This document shows positions 37,622 through 46,500 of a stretch of DNA of 48,792 bases, piece by piece. Numbering within the stretch: position 1 is the stretch's first letter; each line of letters opens with the position of its first letter. The notes beneath the pieces are model-generated. The model made no database searches. It was not told where the DNA came from and saw nothing but the letters and a program-made list of their open reading frames with translations. This DNA comes from a virus. Location: positions 1 to 48,792 of IMG/VR virus record IMGVR_UViG_3300045243_000038, one strand, 5' to 3'. Position numbers and translations under genes: made by a program.

Positions 37622-37944
37622 ACGCTGTCTTCTGGCAAGACCGGCTCTGCATCATACTCCCGGATGGAGTGTGGATGATGTCGCGCGTCGGAGTCTACAG
37701 CGATTTCGACTTCACAGCGCCCGGTGAAGACGGAGCCGTGGCCGGCAACTTCAATGCTCTCATCACCGGCTCGGGCGAGTTGGACAAGAAGGGGTCAACA
37801 ACCGTGCGGCTCTGTCCCGTGGACGACGACCGGCTTCTCTTCGTCCAAGCAACCGGAGACGTGTTCGTAATGGTCGGCAACCCCAAATCCCGACGCGGCT
37901 TTGCATCACTCGTAGACCTACCTTCAGCCCCCAAGGGCGTATGA
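37618..37944 (+). CDS. Small hypothetical protein
   Basis: The protein has 108 residues, start overlapping the preceding stop (ATGA). Strand-rich (WQDRLCIILPDGVWMMSRVGVY, ALITGSGELDKKGSTTVRL, RLLFVQATGDVFVMVG). Not recognised. Confidence 0.62.
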   Translation: MNAVFWQDRLCIILPDGVWMMSRVGVYSDFDFTAPGEDGAVAGNFNALITGSGELDKKGSTTVRLCPVDDDRLLFVQATGDVFVMVGNPKSRRGFASLVDLPSAPKGV

Positions 37945-38198
37945 ACCGCGAAGAATTCATTCGCCGCTGGCGCGACAAACTCGCCGGCATGATCGCTCTG
38001 GGCGGTGCCGAGATCAGGCGATCGCTCTCCGGCGCGGTCATGTCGGATGAGGTGATCGGCCGGGCGCTCACCAACATCGCTACGGCGGTCGATGTGACGT
38101 TGGGCGCGATGTTCGACTCCCTGAACCCACCCAAGCCGCCGGCCTCAATCACCACACCGGCCAATGGGCAACAACCGAAGAAGGAAGGTGTGAAGTGA
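37941..38198 (+). CDS. Small helical protein
   Basis: The protein has 85 residues; ATGA overlap. Helical N-terminal half (EEFIRRWRDKLAGMIALGGAEIRRSL), Pro-rich end. Unknown. Confidence 0.62.
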   Translation: MNREEFIRRWRDKLAGMIALGGAEIRRSLSGAVMSDEVIGRALTNIATAVDVTLGAMFDSLNPPKPPASITTPANGQQPKKEGVK

Positions 38199-38428
38199 GC
38201 CGCCACAACCGCGAACGCAAACGCCCTCCCAAGAGCCTCACCGTTGAGGAACAGCAACAGCGCCACACCGAGCGGGCCGAGGCCCACCGGAAGCGCTACC
38301 CCGTCGCCCCGACCTATCGGGACGACAGCCCCCACCCCTACGAAGGAGAACCCAGTGTCAAACCCAGCAAGCCCCAAAAGCCAGCCCGGCCAGGCCGAGG
38401 CTTCCGCCACTCCGGCAAGCGGCGGTAA
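38195..38428 (+). CDS. Basic Pro-rich small protein
   Basis: The protein has 77 residues; GTG overlaps the previous stop. Very basic and Pro-rich (RHNRERKRPPKS, then KPSKPQKPARPGRG), probably disordered and possibly nucleic-acid binding. Its 3' end overlaps the next gene by 74 bp. Confidence 0.55.
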   Translation: MSRHNRERKRPPKSLTVEEQQQRHTERAEAHRKRYPVAPTYRDDSPHPYEGEPSVKPSKPQKPARPGRGFRHSGKRR

Positions 38429-38660
38429 GAAGAAGTCGGACAAGCCGCACGCTGCGCCCGATCCGGAGTTGAAGGCCATGCGCCGGATCAACGCCATCCT
38501 CGCCGACCTCGATCCCGACACAGCGACGCGCGTGAGCCAATATGTCCTTGAACGGGCCATACAGCGACGGCAGGAAGCCAACCGGCTCAAGTACCACGAG
38601 ATCGGCCCCACAACTCCCACAATGAACCGCCCACACGGAGGCCAGATCGGTGCCCAGTAG
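38355..38660 (+). CDS. Small protein overlapping the basic gene
   Basis: The protein has 101 residues from the GTG at 38355 with AAGGAG six bases upstream; this start is supported although it overlaps the previous gene. Disordered Ser/Pro/Lys-rich N-terminus, then a helix (KAMRRINAILADLDPDTATRVSQYVLERAIQRRQEAN). Unknown. Confidence 0.6.
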   Translation: MSNPASPKSQPGQAEASATPASGGKKKSDKPHAAPDPELKAMRRINAILADLDPDTATRVSQYVLERAIQRRQEANRLKYHEIGPTTPTMNRPHGGQIGAQ

Positions 38661-39084
38661 GGATGAACTGATCCGCGCGGCGATGGACAAGCAACTCGCC
38701 GCCGGTCTCGAAGTCAAGGTCACCGGCGTCAACGCCGATGCGCTACTCGCCGGCACCACCAACCCGCAACGTTGCGGGTTGGGGCCACTGCCCGACGATA
38801 TCAGTGAAAAGGATTTCCAGGCCAAGGTGCGGCAGTACGCCCACGAGCGCGGCTGGGAATGCTACCACACGCACGATTCCCGCAAGAGCGACCCCGGCTT
38901 CCCCGACTGCGTGTTCGCCCGCGACTTCGGGCCGGTGCGGCTCATCGTCGCCGAGCTCAAAGTGCCGCCCGGCAAGCCCTCGGCGGCACAGCGGAAGTGG
39001 CTCAAGCTGTTCGAGGGAGCCGGCGTACCGGCGTACCTCTGGTATCCCCACGACTGGAACGAACTCGTGAAGGTGCTGACATGA
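38650..39084 (+). CDS. VRR-NUC nuclease
   Basis: The protein has 144 residues. The VRR-NUC fold spans about residues 54-142: EKDFQAKVRQYAHERGWECYHTHDSRKSDPGFPDCVFARD, then RLIVAELKVPPGKPSAAQRKWL and AYLWYPHDWNELV, with the PD-(D/E)xK residues D (FPDCV), E and K (AELK). Such enzymes cut branched or flap DNA. The palindrome lies in the N-terminal linker (NPQRCG). Confidence 0.85.
   Translation: MPSRDELIRAAMDKQLAAGLEVKVTGVNADALLAGTTNPQRCGLGPLPDDISEKDFQAKVRQYAHERGWECYHTHDSRKSDPGFPDCVFARDFGPVRLIVAELKVPPGKPSAAQRKWLKLFEGAGVPAYLWYPHDWNELVKVLT
38761..38780. repeat. Dispersed palindrome, copy 19 (perfect, inside nuclease gene)
   Basis: AACCCGCAACGTTGCGGGTT lies in frame, here read as NPQRCG, a frame different from the PATLRV copies. 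Confidence 0.95.
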
Positions 39085-39401
39085 CACACCTCGAATTCCG
39101 CTCCATCATGCTCAGCCGCATCAGGAAGATACAAGACACGCTCGACGCCAAGGGCAAGGAATACGCCAGCGACGACGACCGCCTGCACAACTTCAAACAG
39201 GCGGCCATGCTGCTCGACGGCAAAGCGCCAATGGCCCTACTCGGGATGCTCGTGAAGCACTGGGTTTCAATCCAAGACATCATCCGGAATGTCCAGCAGA
39301 AAGACGTGTGGCCCGCTCCGGCTCTGGTAGATGAAAAGATCGGTGATGCGATCAATTACCTCATCCTGCTCGAAGCCCTCTTGTTGGAGACTCGCCCATG
39401 A
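39081..39401 (+). CDS. MazG-like helical protein (tentative)
   Basis: The protein has 106 residues; ATGA overlap. All-helical: FRSIMLSRIRKIQDTLDAKGKEYASDDDRLHNFKQAA and KHWVSIQDIIRN ... EKIGDAINYLILLEALLLE. The KG-x-EYA...D-R-x-x-N-F-K pattern recalls nucleotide-modification-associated or MazG-like pyrophosphohydrolase folds, but catalytic residues are not certain. Confidence 0.6.
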   Translation: MTHLEFRSIMLSRIRKIQDTLDAKGKEYASDDDRLHNFKQAAMLLDGKAPMALLGMLVKHWVSIQDIIRNVQQKDVWPAPALVDEKIGDAINYLILLEALLLETRP

Positions 39402-40228
39402 ACCCCACGCCCGATCCCGAACAGCTCGTCACCCTGGTTGAAGCCTCAGCCATCGTCAGCCGCCGCCTCGGCACGCTCCACTCCTACGTCGAGAACGGAC
39501 TGCTCGTCCCGCGCGGCAAGCGGCCACGCGACTACCCCGGCAACCCGCACAACATCTTCCGGTTGGGCGACGTACTCGCCCTGCCATTCGCCTTCATCAA
39601 CCCGGTTACTTACACCCCGCCCACCGGCTTCATCTCCCTCGCCCAAGCGGCCAAACGAATCGGGATCGGCCGCCAAGCGACCAGACAACGCATCATCAAC
39701 GGCAAACTCGCCGGCATGGGCGTGCCGCTCTCCCCCATGCGGAAACTCTGGTTCGCCTCGGTGGAAGCCGTCGAGCAGGCCGCGTCAGTCGGGCGGCTAC
39801 GGAAACGCTCGCCACTCAAACCCGACTCCATCGCTCAACGGATGCTCGCCGTGATCGCCGAGCGGCCGGGGGTGACGACACCCGAGTTGATCGAGGCGAT
39901 GGGGTTCCGAGCCGATTCCAGCCAGCAGCACAACCTCCGCTCCACACTCACTCACTTTCTGGAAGCGGGACGGCTCCGGCGCGTGTTCGCCGAGCTTACC
40001 ATCGTCGGCCACTGGGCGCGGCGGCAGAAGATCGGCCGCTGGTGGCTTGTGGAGGCTCAGGCAGCGTTATCGGAGCCGGAAGTGGCTCCCAGGCCACCCG
40101 AGTTCCCCGAACGGCCCCTGCTTGCGCCCAGGGATTCTGTGTGCCTTCATGCCCGGCGCGAATTGTGGGAGCGAATGGGGCGAGTGTGGCCGAAGAATTT
40201 GGTTGCAAGCGCACGGGAGGTGGGGTAA
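39398..40228 (+). CDS. Multi-HTH DNA-binding protein
   Basis: The protein has 276 residues. Two MerR/HTH_17-like domains (residues 10-60, TLVEASAIVSRRLGTLHSYVENG; residues 78-130, ISLAQAAKRIGIGRQATRQRIING) are followed by a winged helix (145-200, SIAQRMLAVIAERPGVTTPELIEAMGF). It ends the main early run and a strong hairpin follows. It is a likely regulator and one candidate reader of the palindrome array. Confidence 0.72.
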   Translation: MNPTPDPEQLVTLVEASAIVSRRLGTLHSYVENGLLVPRGKRPRDYPGNPHNIFRLGDVLALPFAFINPVTYTPPTGFISLAQAAKRIGIGRQATRQRIINGKLAGMGVPLSPMRKLWFASVEAVEQAASVGRLRKRSPLKPDSIAQRMLAVIAERPGVTTPELIEAMGFRADSSQQHNLRSTLTHFLEAGRLRRVFAELTIVGHWARRQKIGRWWLVEAQAALSEPEVAPRPPEFPERPLLAPRDSVCLHARRELWERMGRVWPKNLVASAREVG

Positions 40229-40235
40229 AACCAAG

Positions 40236-40262
40236 CCGCCTTCAGGGGTTACCTGAAGGCGG
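40236..40262 (+). terminator. Strong hairpin after the HTH gene
   Basis: Perfect 11-bp arms CCGCCTTCAGG (40236-40246) and CCTGAAGGCGG (40252-40262), loop GGTTA, beginning eight bases after the stop. TTAGTG follows rather than a T run. The best terminator candidate in the early block. Confidence 0.65.
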
Positions 40263-40264
40263 TT

Positions 40265-40625
40265 AGTGTCCAGCCGGTGACGCGGCTCGACGGGGAAACG
40301 GCAGGCTCATCCTACGCCACCGCCCCACGTCTGGCAACTCCAATCCGGCCGAACACAAAAGTCGCTCCTGTGCCACCCGGTAACCGCCGGGAACGAAATA
40401 TCAGGGGACGGGTTCTCAACCCTTCAAGGCCAAGGCGTAAGCCGAAACCGATGGTTCGGGTCGATCCCCGTGGGCGGGTAGCGGCATATGTCCCCCGACC
40501 TCCTTGATTTTAAGGGGGGTTGGGGGGTTGTACCGAACGGTGTAGGCAATCCGCCGCAGGCGGTTGCCGAGTCTCGAAACGCTCGCGCGTGTGGTACGCT
40601 CGAAGACAGCCCCGAGGGATGTGAG
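40265..40625 (+). promoter_or_regulatory. Intergenic region before the cupin-like gene
   Basis: No convincing gene is seen; an Arg/Pro-rich 76-codon frame (40277-40507) lacks a ribosome site. The region contains GTAAGCCGAAA at 40437-40447, an 11-mer also found in the divergent control region (25534-25544, other strand), and a run TTTTAAGGGGGG near 40510. It may hold a promoter or replication-related site. Confidence 0.4.
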
Positions 40626-41081
40626 ATGAACTGGCTCCTCGCCAAACTGTTCGGCCCACCCGAGGAGATCAACGGGCACGGCCGCTGCCCGACCTACCTC
40701 TATCGCTGGGCGATTCTGCGGCTCTTGGGGTGTGCCGTCTACATCCACCGCTTTGTCGGCGACGACTGGTCACTGGACTTGCACGACCATCCCAAGCGGT
40801 TCATCTCGATTGGCCTGTGGGGGAGTTACGTCGAGCACACGCCGAAGGGGGCGAAGAGGTTCCGCGCGCCGTGGCTGCGGACCTTCCCGGCGAAGCACAT
40901 TCACCGCGTCACAGTAGACAAAAGGCAGGAGTGTTGGACGCTGGTGATCGTCTTCCGGGGCTATCGGCAGTGGGGATTCTGGCATTTGGGGCGCTGGATA
41001 CACTGGAAGAGTTACGTTCGTGGGGCCGATGCTAACATTGCCGACAAGCAGGCGGTGTGTCAGGGCATCGGAGAAGAGTAG
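40626..41081 (+). CDS. Cupin-like phage protein
   Basis: The protein has 151 residues from the ATG at 40626 (GAGGG upstream). TYLYRWAILRLLGCAVYIHRF, DLHDHPKRFISIGLWGSY, RAPWLRTFPAKHIHRVTV and CWTLVIVFRGYRQWGFW fit a small cupin barrel with His residues (HDH, HIHR) that could bind a metal. Similar proteins are frequent in phage genomes; the substrate is unknown. It begins a group of accessory genes after the terminator. Confidence 0.72.
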   Translation: MNWLLAKLFGPPEEINGHGRCPTYLYRWAILRLLGCAVYIHRFVGDDWSLDLHDHPKRFISIGLWGSYVEHTPKGAKRFRAPWLRTFPAKHIHRVTVDKRQECWTLVIVFRGYRQWGFWHLGRWIHWKSYVRGADANIADKQAVCQGIGEE

Positions 41082-41083
41082 GC

Positions 41084-41103
41084 AACTCGCAACGTTGCGG
41101 GTT
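41084..41103. repeat. Dispersed palindrome, copy 20 (one mismatch)
   Basis: AACTCGCAACGTTGCGGGTT lies two bases after the cupin-like gene. Confidence 0.95.
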
Positions 41104-41148
41104 GGCAGTTCATAGTGACCGTTATTTTCCTCTGAAGGAGGCCGGATC

Positions 41149-41574
41149 ATGCCAGACCTGGATCAGAAGAGAATCGCCAGCATTCTTGGCTCAACCTTCG
41201 AGCCGTTGGGATCGCGGTCCCCGGTTCAGGCTTACATCAAAGGCAAGGCCAAGATGTCGAAGAAGGCGAAACGGAAACCTTCCCGGAAATATAGGGCGCG
41301 GAGTCGGTCGCTCCTATTCGACCTGCCCGGGAAGCCCGGGGCGACGCGCGCCGTGAACGTTCGCAGCATCACTGAGGCTATGCGGTTCATCAGCCAGGGT
41401 GATCCCGTCACGACCGCGGGCGGCGGTGGCTCGCTGACCGTCTGGCGGGACAATAACGGCGACTGGCGCGCGGAGTTCGACCGATTCCGCGTCCCGCTGG
41501 ATCAGCGAACGCTTCCGACCAAGGGTAGCATCCGCAAATGGCTCCGGCGGTGGTGGCCGAAGTTGGGACGCTGA
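41149..41574 (+). CDS. Basic accessory protein
   Basis: The protein has 141 residues, with GGAGG upstream. Basic middle (KGKAKMSKKAKRKPSRKYRARSRS), then strands and a final Trp/Arg-rich helix (SIRKWLRRWWPKLGR). Not recognised. Likely an accessory or host-derived gene. Confidence 0.6.
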   Translation: MPDLDQKRIASILGSTFEPLGSRSPVQAYIKGKAKMSKKAKRKPSRKYRARSRSLLFDLPGKPGATRAVNVRSITEAMRFISQGDPVTTAGGGGSLTVWRDNNGDWRAEFDRFRVPLDQRTLPTKGSIRKWLRRWWPKLGR

Positions 41575-41639
41575 GGCGGTCGTGAATTGCTGAACAGTTC
41601 GTAACAGATATTCCAAGACGTTGTACCAGGAGGCGAATC

Positions 41640-42179
41640 ATGCTGACCGAAGAGTGCTGGGCTGAACTCCGGCGGTTGCATTCCGAGATGGTTCAGGCGC
41701 GAATCGAGGCGGCGTCTCACCACCCCTGGAGATCGCGGGACGGTCGGCCGCAAGACCCGGACGCGCCCCGGAGGGCGGAAGCCGCCGCCGAGGACGCATT
41801 CGCCGCCGCACTCCGGGACGCCGGCCCCGACATCATGGACGAGATCGACCGCTTCCGCGTCGGCGACGCTGTGCGGCAGAGTCAGGTCGAGGAGGCGTTG
41901 CGGGGCGAATTAACTTCGACCGGAGAAGTTGTCGGTTCCCTTCAGGTGCGGGTCGCGGACCTGACGGCGGCGTTGCGCCGCGTGGTCGTGGCCTACCTGC
42001 CTCCCGACGCACTGGCCGAGCCGCTTCCGGAGACCGAGTTGGCCGATGCGATGATTGCGGCGTCTGCCTTGCTGGTCGAGCCGCCTGAGAGTGGCCCGTG
42101 TCCCGAATGCGCGAAACACCCTGGCGACCATCTGCGTTGCCCGCACAGGGCGCTCCTTGCGGTTTTCAAGAGTGATTGA
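41640..42179 (+). CDS. Helical accessory protein with C-terminal Cys cluster
   Basis: The protein has 179 residues with AGGAGG upstream. Long helices (CWAELRRLHSEMVQARIEAA, RRAEAAAEDAFAAALRDAGPDIMDEIDRF, VADLTAALRRVVVAYL) end in CPECAKHPGDHLRCPHR, a possible zinc site. Looks host-derived; unknown function. Confidence 0.6.
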   Translation: MLTEECWAELRRLHSEMVQARIEAASHHPWRSRDGRPQDPDAPRRAEAAAEDAFAAALRDAGPDIMDEIDRFRVGDAVRQSQVEEALRGELTSTGEVVGSLQVRVADLTAALRRVVVAYLPPDALAEPLPETELADAMIAASALLVEPPESGPCPECAKHPGDHLRCPHRALLAVFKSD

Positions 42180-42271
42180 CCCGCGTGTGTCTCGAAGTGA
42201 TTCAGGCGGCAAGCACAATACATAAGCCACCTTAGAAGACGCGAAGACCCTTTAGAAATGTGAGGCACGAC

Positions 42272-42511
42272 ATGGCCCCCGCGAACACCTTGTCCGACCG
42301 CCGGCCCCTCCGCTTCGAGGGCCGCTACCTCTGGCACCCGCAGCCGGCCGATGCGCCGGACGAGAACCAGTACGACTACCTGCCGCCCGACGTGTTCGCG
42401 CGGCTGGACGGGTACATTCCGCGCCCGAACCCCCGGGTGAGTGCGTTCGTGAAGGCGTACCGCACGCGGGTCGAGGCGATGGCGGCACTGGCGCGGGCGC
42501 AGTCCCAGTAA
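42272..42511 (+). CDS. Small accessory protein
   Basis: The protein has 79 residues. The ATG at 42272 has GAGG six bases upstream. Aromatic, charged N-terminus (LRFEGRYLWHPQPADAPDENQYDYLPPDVF) and a C-terminal helix. Not recognised. The 92 bp before it are less GC-rich and may contain a promoter. Confidence 0.6.
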   Translation: MAPANTLSDRRPLRFEGRYLWHPQPADAPDENQYDYLPPDVFARLDGYIPRPNPRVSAFVKAYRTRVEAMAALARAQSQ

Positions 42512-42541
42512 CCCCACCACCACCCCACCCGGGGCCGACGC

Positions 42542-42712
42542 ATGACCGCGACCACACGCGACGAACGTGAGGCCAAGCTGCGCGAAGCCTGCGAGTGGGT
42601 CGCGCGGACCGTCATCCTGTACGGCGGCAGCGAGTACACCGCCCATCTTTGCGCCGCGGAGTTCGGGCGCGGCGTCCGCGAGGCATGGGCCAAGCAGGAG
42701 AGCGCGAAGTGA
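42542..42712 (+). CDS. 56-residue helical protein
   Basis: A short gene whose stop overlaps the next start as GTGA. Two helices (DEREAKLREACEWVARTVI, YTAHLCAAEFGRGVREAWAKQ). Too short to be listed by most gene finders; packing on both sides supports it. Confidence 0.5.
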   Translation: MTATTRDEREAKLREACEWVARTVILYGGSEYTAHLCAAEFGRGVREAWAKQESAK

Positions 42713-43536
42713 CCGCGACCCGCACCGACGACCGGCCTCTCTCCACCGAGGACGCGATGCTGGCCGCCATCGCGGCACAGCCGGACGACGACGCGGCGCG
42801 GCTTGTCTACGCGGACTTCTTGGATGAGCGCGGGGAGGGCGACGATGCCGACCGGGCCGAGTTCATCAGGCTGCAAATCTCACTGGTCGGCCATCCTGTC
42901 CACCACAAAGCCGAAACCGGCTGTCCACTTCGCCGCCGCGAACGCGCCCTCCTCGCCGCCAACCCCGCGTGGAGCCGGTGCGAATGCCCGGCGTGTGGGG
43001 GCGAGGGTCACAGACGACCGGGGCCGCTTTGCGTTGTGTGCGAGGGGACTGGTGACCTGTTCGTGCGGCGCGGCGACGCCTGGACACCTCGCACCCTCGA
43101 CCGCCGCCGCTTCCCGCTGCTGGGCGTGGGCTGTCGCCTTGAGGAACTGGCGGTGGAGGAGACGGGCGAGTGCGGGCGATGCCGAAGATTGCTTCGTCCC
43201 CAACCCGGTTCACATTGTCCCGACTGTTCCGGGCGCGGCACCGTCCCCTCCCCGTGGGCGCGGGCCGTGGTCGGGGCGGTGCCGATGCTGCGAGCGCTGG
43301 TGATCAGCGACCGGGCACCGGAGGACACTGGGAGTCGTGAATGGGCGTTTGTGCGAGAGGAGCCAGCACGACCAGCGCTCCGTGCTTATTATCTACCGGC
43401 GCTCATATTCGATCAACTCAAGGGTTGGCATCGAGAGAGTGAGGGGTTTGGAATCCGGTACTGGCACGACCGCGCTGCCGCCCTCGACGCGCTGGCCTGC
43501 GCCGCCGCCCGGTTCGCACGTGGGGTCGGGTCGTGA
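42709..43536 (+). CDS. TIGR02996 domain protein with DnaJ-type zinc fingers
   Basis: The protein has 275 residues from a GTG. Residues 14-60 are a clear TIGR02996 domain (EDAMLAAIAAQPDDDAARLVYADFLDERGEGDDADRAEFIRLQI). Then come zinc-finger pairs of the DnaJ type (CECPACGGEGHRRPGPLCVVCEGTGDLF and CGRCRRLL... CPDCSGRG), and an alpha/beta C-terminus. TIGR02996 is strongly linked to Gemmata, so this points to the host. Its stop codon is followed by a palindrome that separates it from the converging giant gene. Confidence 0.78.
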   Translation: MTATRTDDRPLSTEDAMLAAIAAQPDDDAARLVYADFLDERGEGDDADRAEFIRLQISLVGHPVHHKAETGCPLRRRERALLAANPAWSRCECPACGGEGHRRPGPLCVVCEGTGDLFVRRGDAWTPRTLDRRRFPLLGVGCRLEELAVEETGECGRCRRLLRPQPGSHCPDCSGRGTVPSPWARAVVGAVPMLRALVISDRAPEDTGSREWAFVREEPARPALRAYYLPALIFDQLKGWHRESEGFGIRYWHDRAAALDALACAAARFARGVGS

Positions 43537-43555
43537 ACTCGCAACGTTGCGGGTT
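43536..43555. repeat. Dispersed palindrome, copy 21 (one mismatch)
   Basis: AACTCGCAACGTTGCGGGTT fills the 21-bp gap between the converging ends of the early and late blocks. Confidence 0.95.
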
Positions 43556-43557
43556 GG

Positions 43558-46500
43558 TCATTTCCCCATCGGTCGCACCGGCACAGTCATTTCGCGGTGC
43601 GGCGCACCCGGAGCCTGACCCCGGAACTTGACGCCGAAGGGACCGAGCATCTTCATTGCCCGCTCCTCAGCGGGCACCTCCTTGCGCGGAGCCTTCAACC
43701 CCACTTCCTTATTCACAAGCGGTTCGACCCACGATTCCAGAACGGGGTTCACCTGGAATAGCCCCGCGTAGGCATTGAGCATCTTCTGGCTCTCACCCAG
43801 CTTGACATCGGCCTTCGGTGCCACCTGAGCACCGAGCGTGTTCTTGCCGGTGAACCCCGTGTAGAGCGCCGCCGGCAGTGGGCCGACCGCCGGGTGAATG
43901 ACCGCGTGTGCCATATCGTCAACGGCGTGGTCGAAGGCATCGCCCTTCGTCGCCCCCTTGGCGAGCGCCCCCGCCCGCTGCTGTTCGGCCAGAGCGAGTA
44001 GCCCCGTCTCGCGCATTCCGCGCGTGACACCGATCAGCCCGCCGAGGTCGAGGTAACTGGTCTTCCCGTCCTTGCCGGTCCCCACCTTGATCCCCGTCAG
44101 CGGAGTCTTGTCGTCGCCATCCCAGCGACCCCAAAGCACCATGTTGAGACCAGCGGCGAGAGCAGGCAGGAGGGCCGTGCGGAAGATCATCTCGGCGCGA
44201 AGTTTGAGATCGGCTTCCCGAGAAGTCGTCCGGTAGCCGTGGCTCCCCGCGAGCGACCGCAACCCCTGGACGTAGAAGTTCGTCCCCGCCGTGGCGAAGG
44301 GGCCGATCCCCGTGTCTCGTAGCCATGCGACCATCCGGCTCTGCGTCGCCTTGTTGTAGTTCCCGAGTTGGTTGATGAAGTCGCGGCGAGCGCCTTCCGA
44401 AGCGTCCACCCCCTCGCGCTTGGAGATCACATCGAAGGCGTGGTCGGCGGTGAGCCGCATGGCCCGGTCCACCACCGTCATCGTCTTGCCAAGGAAGTCG
44501 GTCACCCAGTTGATCGGGTTGTACTTGCCACCGGGCAAAAGGTGTTCACTCTCGAACCCGTGTTCCTTCATGGCCCCCATCTCGGCCAGTTCAGCCACCC
44601 GCTTCATCAAGTCTTTGTCACCCGTCATGAGCCGCCTCACGTTGCGGATGAACCCAATCGGATTCATCCCCGGCCGCGTGAGGAGAGTAAACAAGTTGCG
44701 AACGTGGTAAGTAAACTCTATTGTCGATGCCAAAACAGCCTTGGCGAGCACCGCAGCAAAGGGCAACCGCGACGGCGGATCATTGCCCACACCCAAGGCT
44801 TGCTTGATGTCCTTGAACGTGTCGGGATGCACCCAAAGATCGGTCTGCCCCGCCGTGGCTTCCTGTGTGCCCTTGGGTGGCCTGACTTCGGGCAACTTCT
44901 CCCAACCTTCGGGACCGCCTTCCTGGGGCGTTGACCACTTCCCAATGCCTTCTGAGACGAGTGTACGGTAGAGCGAAGCCTTGGCCGCGTTCGGCACAAG
45001 CGACTGTAGGTCCGCTTCGATGATCCGGCCTAGATCAATCTCGTAGTGGCCCGTACCCTGGAACTCCTTCGACTGCCCGAGCTTCCGGGCACGGTGAGCG
45101 GTGAGGCTCCCGCGTGCCGAGCCGCCGGGCGAGTTGAACCGCTCCGCACCTTCGGGGAGCGCGAGCCGGTAGATCGGCCGACCCGGTATCTGCGTCGGGC
45201 CGCTGATCGCGTCTTCGTCGGCTAACCCCTGCGACTTGCGGAAGTAGTCTTCCTTCAGCGGGACGTACTCCTTCTGGTAGCGCTGGATCGCTTCCTGTAC
45301 CCACGGCTCGTTCCGCAAGGCTTGGTAGTCGGCCTCGCTCTTGAACGGGTTGGCCTCGAACTCTTCCGGCGTGCGGCCGCTGCGGATGATGGTTCCGACC
45401 TTTGCGGCAGCTTTCCGGGATGCTTCCGCCGAGGCCATCCGCTTGTCGCGCTCCGCGATGAGATCGGCCAGCCGATCCTTTGCACCAATCCTTCGAGCGG
45501 CTTTGATTTGCTCACGGATCACGGCCAGTGCCCGTTCTTCAGCAGCGGCGTTGCCGAGGTGGTATTCGCGGGCGTGCCGCAATGAGTCCTCGACCATGAC
45601 GCCACCCACCGCGTCTCGGTGGTAGGCGCTCGCGTGCTCGGGATCGGTGAGGATGCGATCCAGCATGTTCGGCGTCATCTCGCGGGCGAAGTGCCCAGCC
45701 GAACCCACCCGTGCAATCTGATCGGCGCTCTTCTCGCTCAGGCGGTTCGTGGCCGGCGACACTTGACCGGCGAGCTTACCCCACCAGTCGCTAAACGTCT
45801 GCCACCAGCGCCGCCCGCTCTCGGCGGCGTGTTCGGCGGTGGCTGGATCGAGCGGTCGCATGGCACCGGGACTGCCCGGTGTGCCCGGCGACGTGGCAGC
45901 GGCATTCTCCGCAATCTTGCCCGCGATCATCGCGGTGGCCGATGCCTCCGTGGCTGTCGGTCGTTGCCGGGGCGGAATCCTGTGTAGAGCACGCCCACCA
46001 CCCATTTGCTCTTGCTGTCGATAGCGCATCTCCAACACCCGCTGTTGAGCTTCACGCGCCACTGCATTTGCCGCCGTCTCGCCAAAGAGTTTGACCGCAT
46101 CCTTGCGGAGCGTTTCATAAGTCACCTCGCTACTCGCCGCCCGCTCAGCGTCCCGCACGCTCTCGCCAGCCATGAGCGCCTTGACACCTTCCTTCCGCGC
46201 ATCCGACAGGCCCGACTCGTCGATCAGCCGCTCGTGCTCGGGATCGAGAACGCGATCCGTTTCACTCTCGGTGACGACCGGCCGGTTCACGTCCACATCC
46301 GCCCCGGCCTCGCGGTAGGCTTCAACGACTTCCGGCGGCTCGGCTCGCCGTTCCTCTTTCGTCATCGTGTCCCAAAGGTGTTGCGCGGCCTGCGCATCAA
46401 AGGCAGACTGAGGCCGAGCCGGGGTTTCGGCAGGCGCACCTTCGGTGTCTTGGCGAACCCCAGGAGGTGCGGCAGGTGTCCGCTCTTGAGGAGCGCGACC

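Noticed and set aside
40390-40475. tRNA suggested by GGTTCGGGTCGATCC
   Set aside because: No matching acceptor stem, D-arm or anticodon arm could be drawn around it.
40277-40507. 76-codon Arg/Pro-rich gene after the terminator hairpin
   Set aside because: No ribosome site, biased composition, and it covers an 11-mer shared with another non-coding region.
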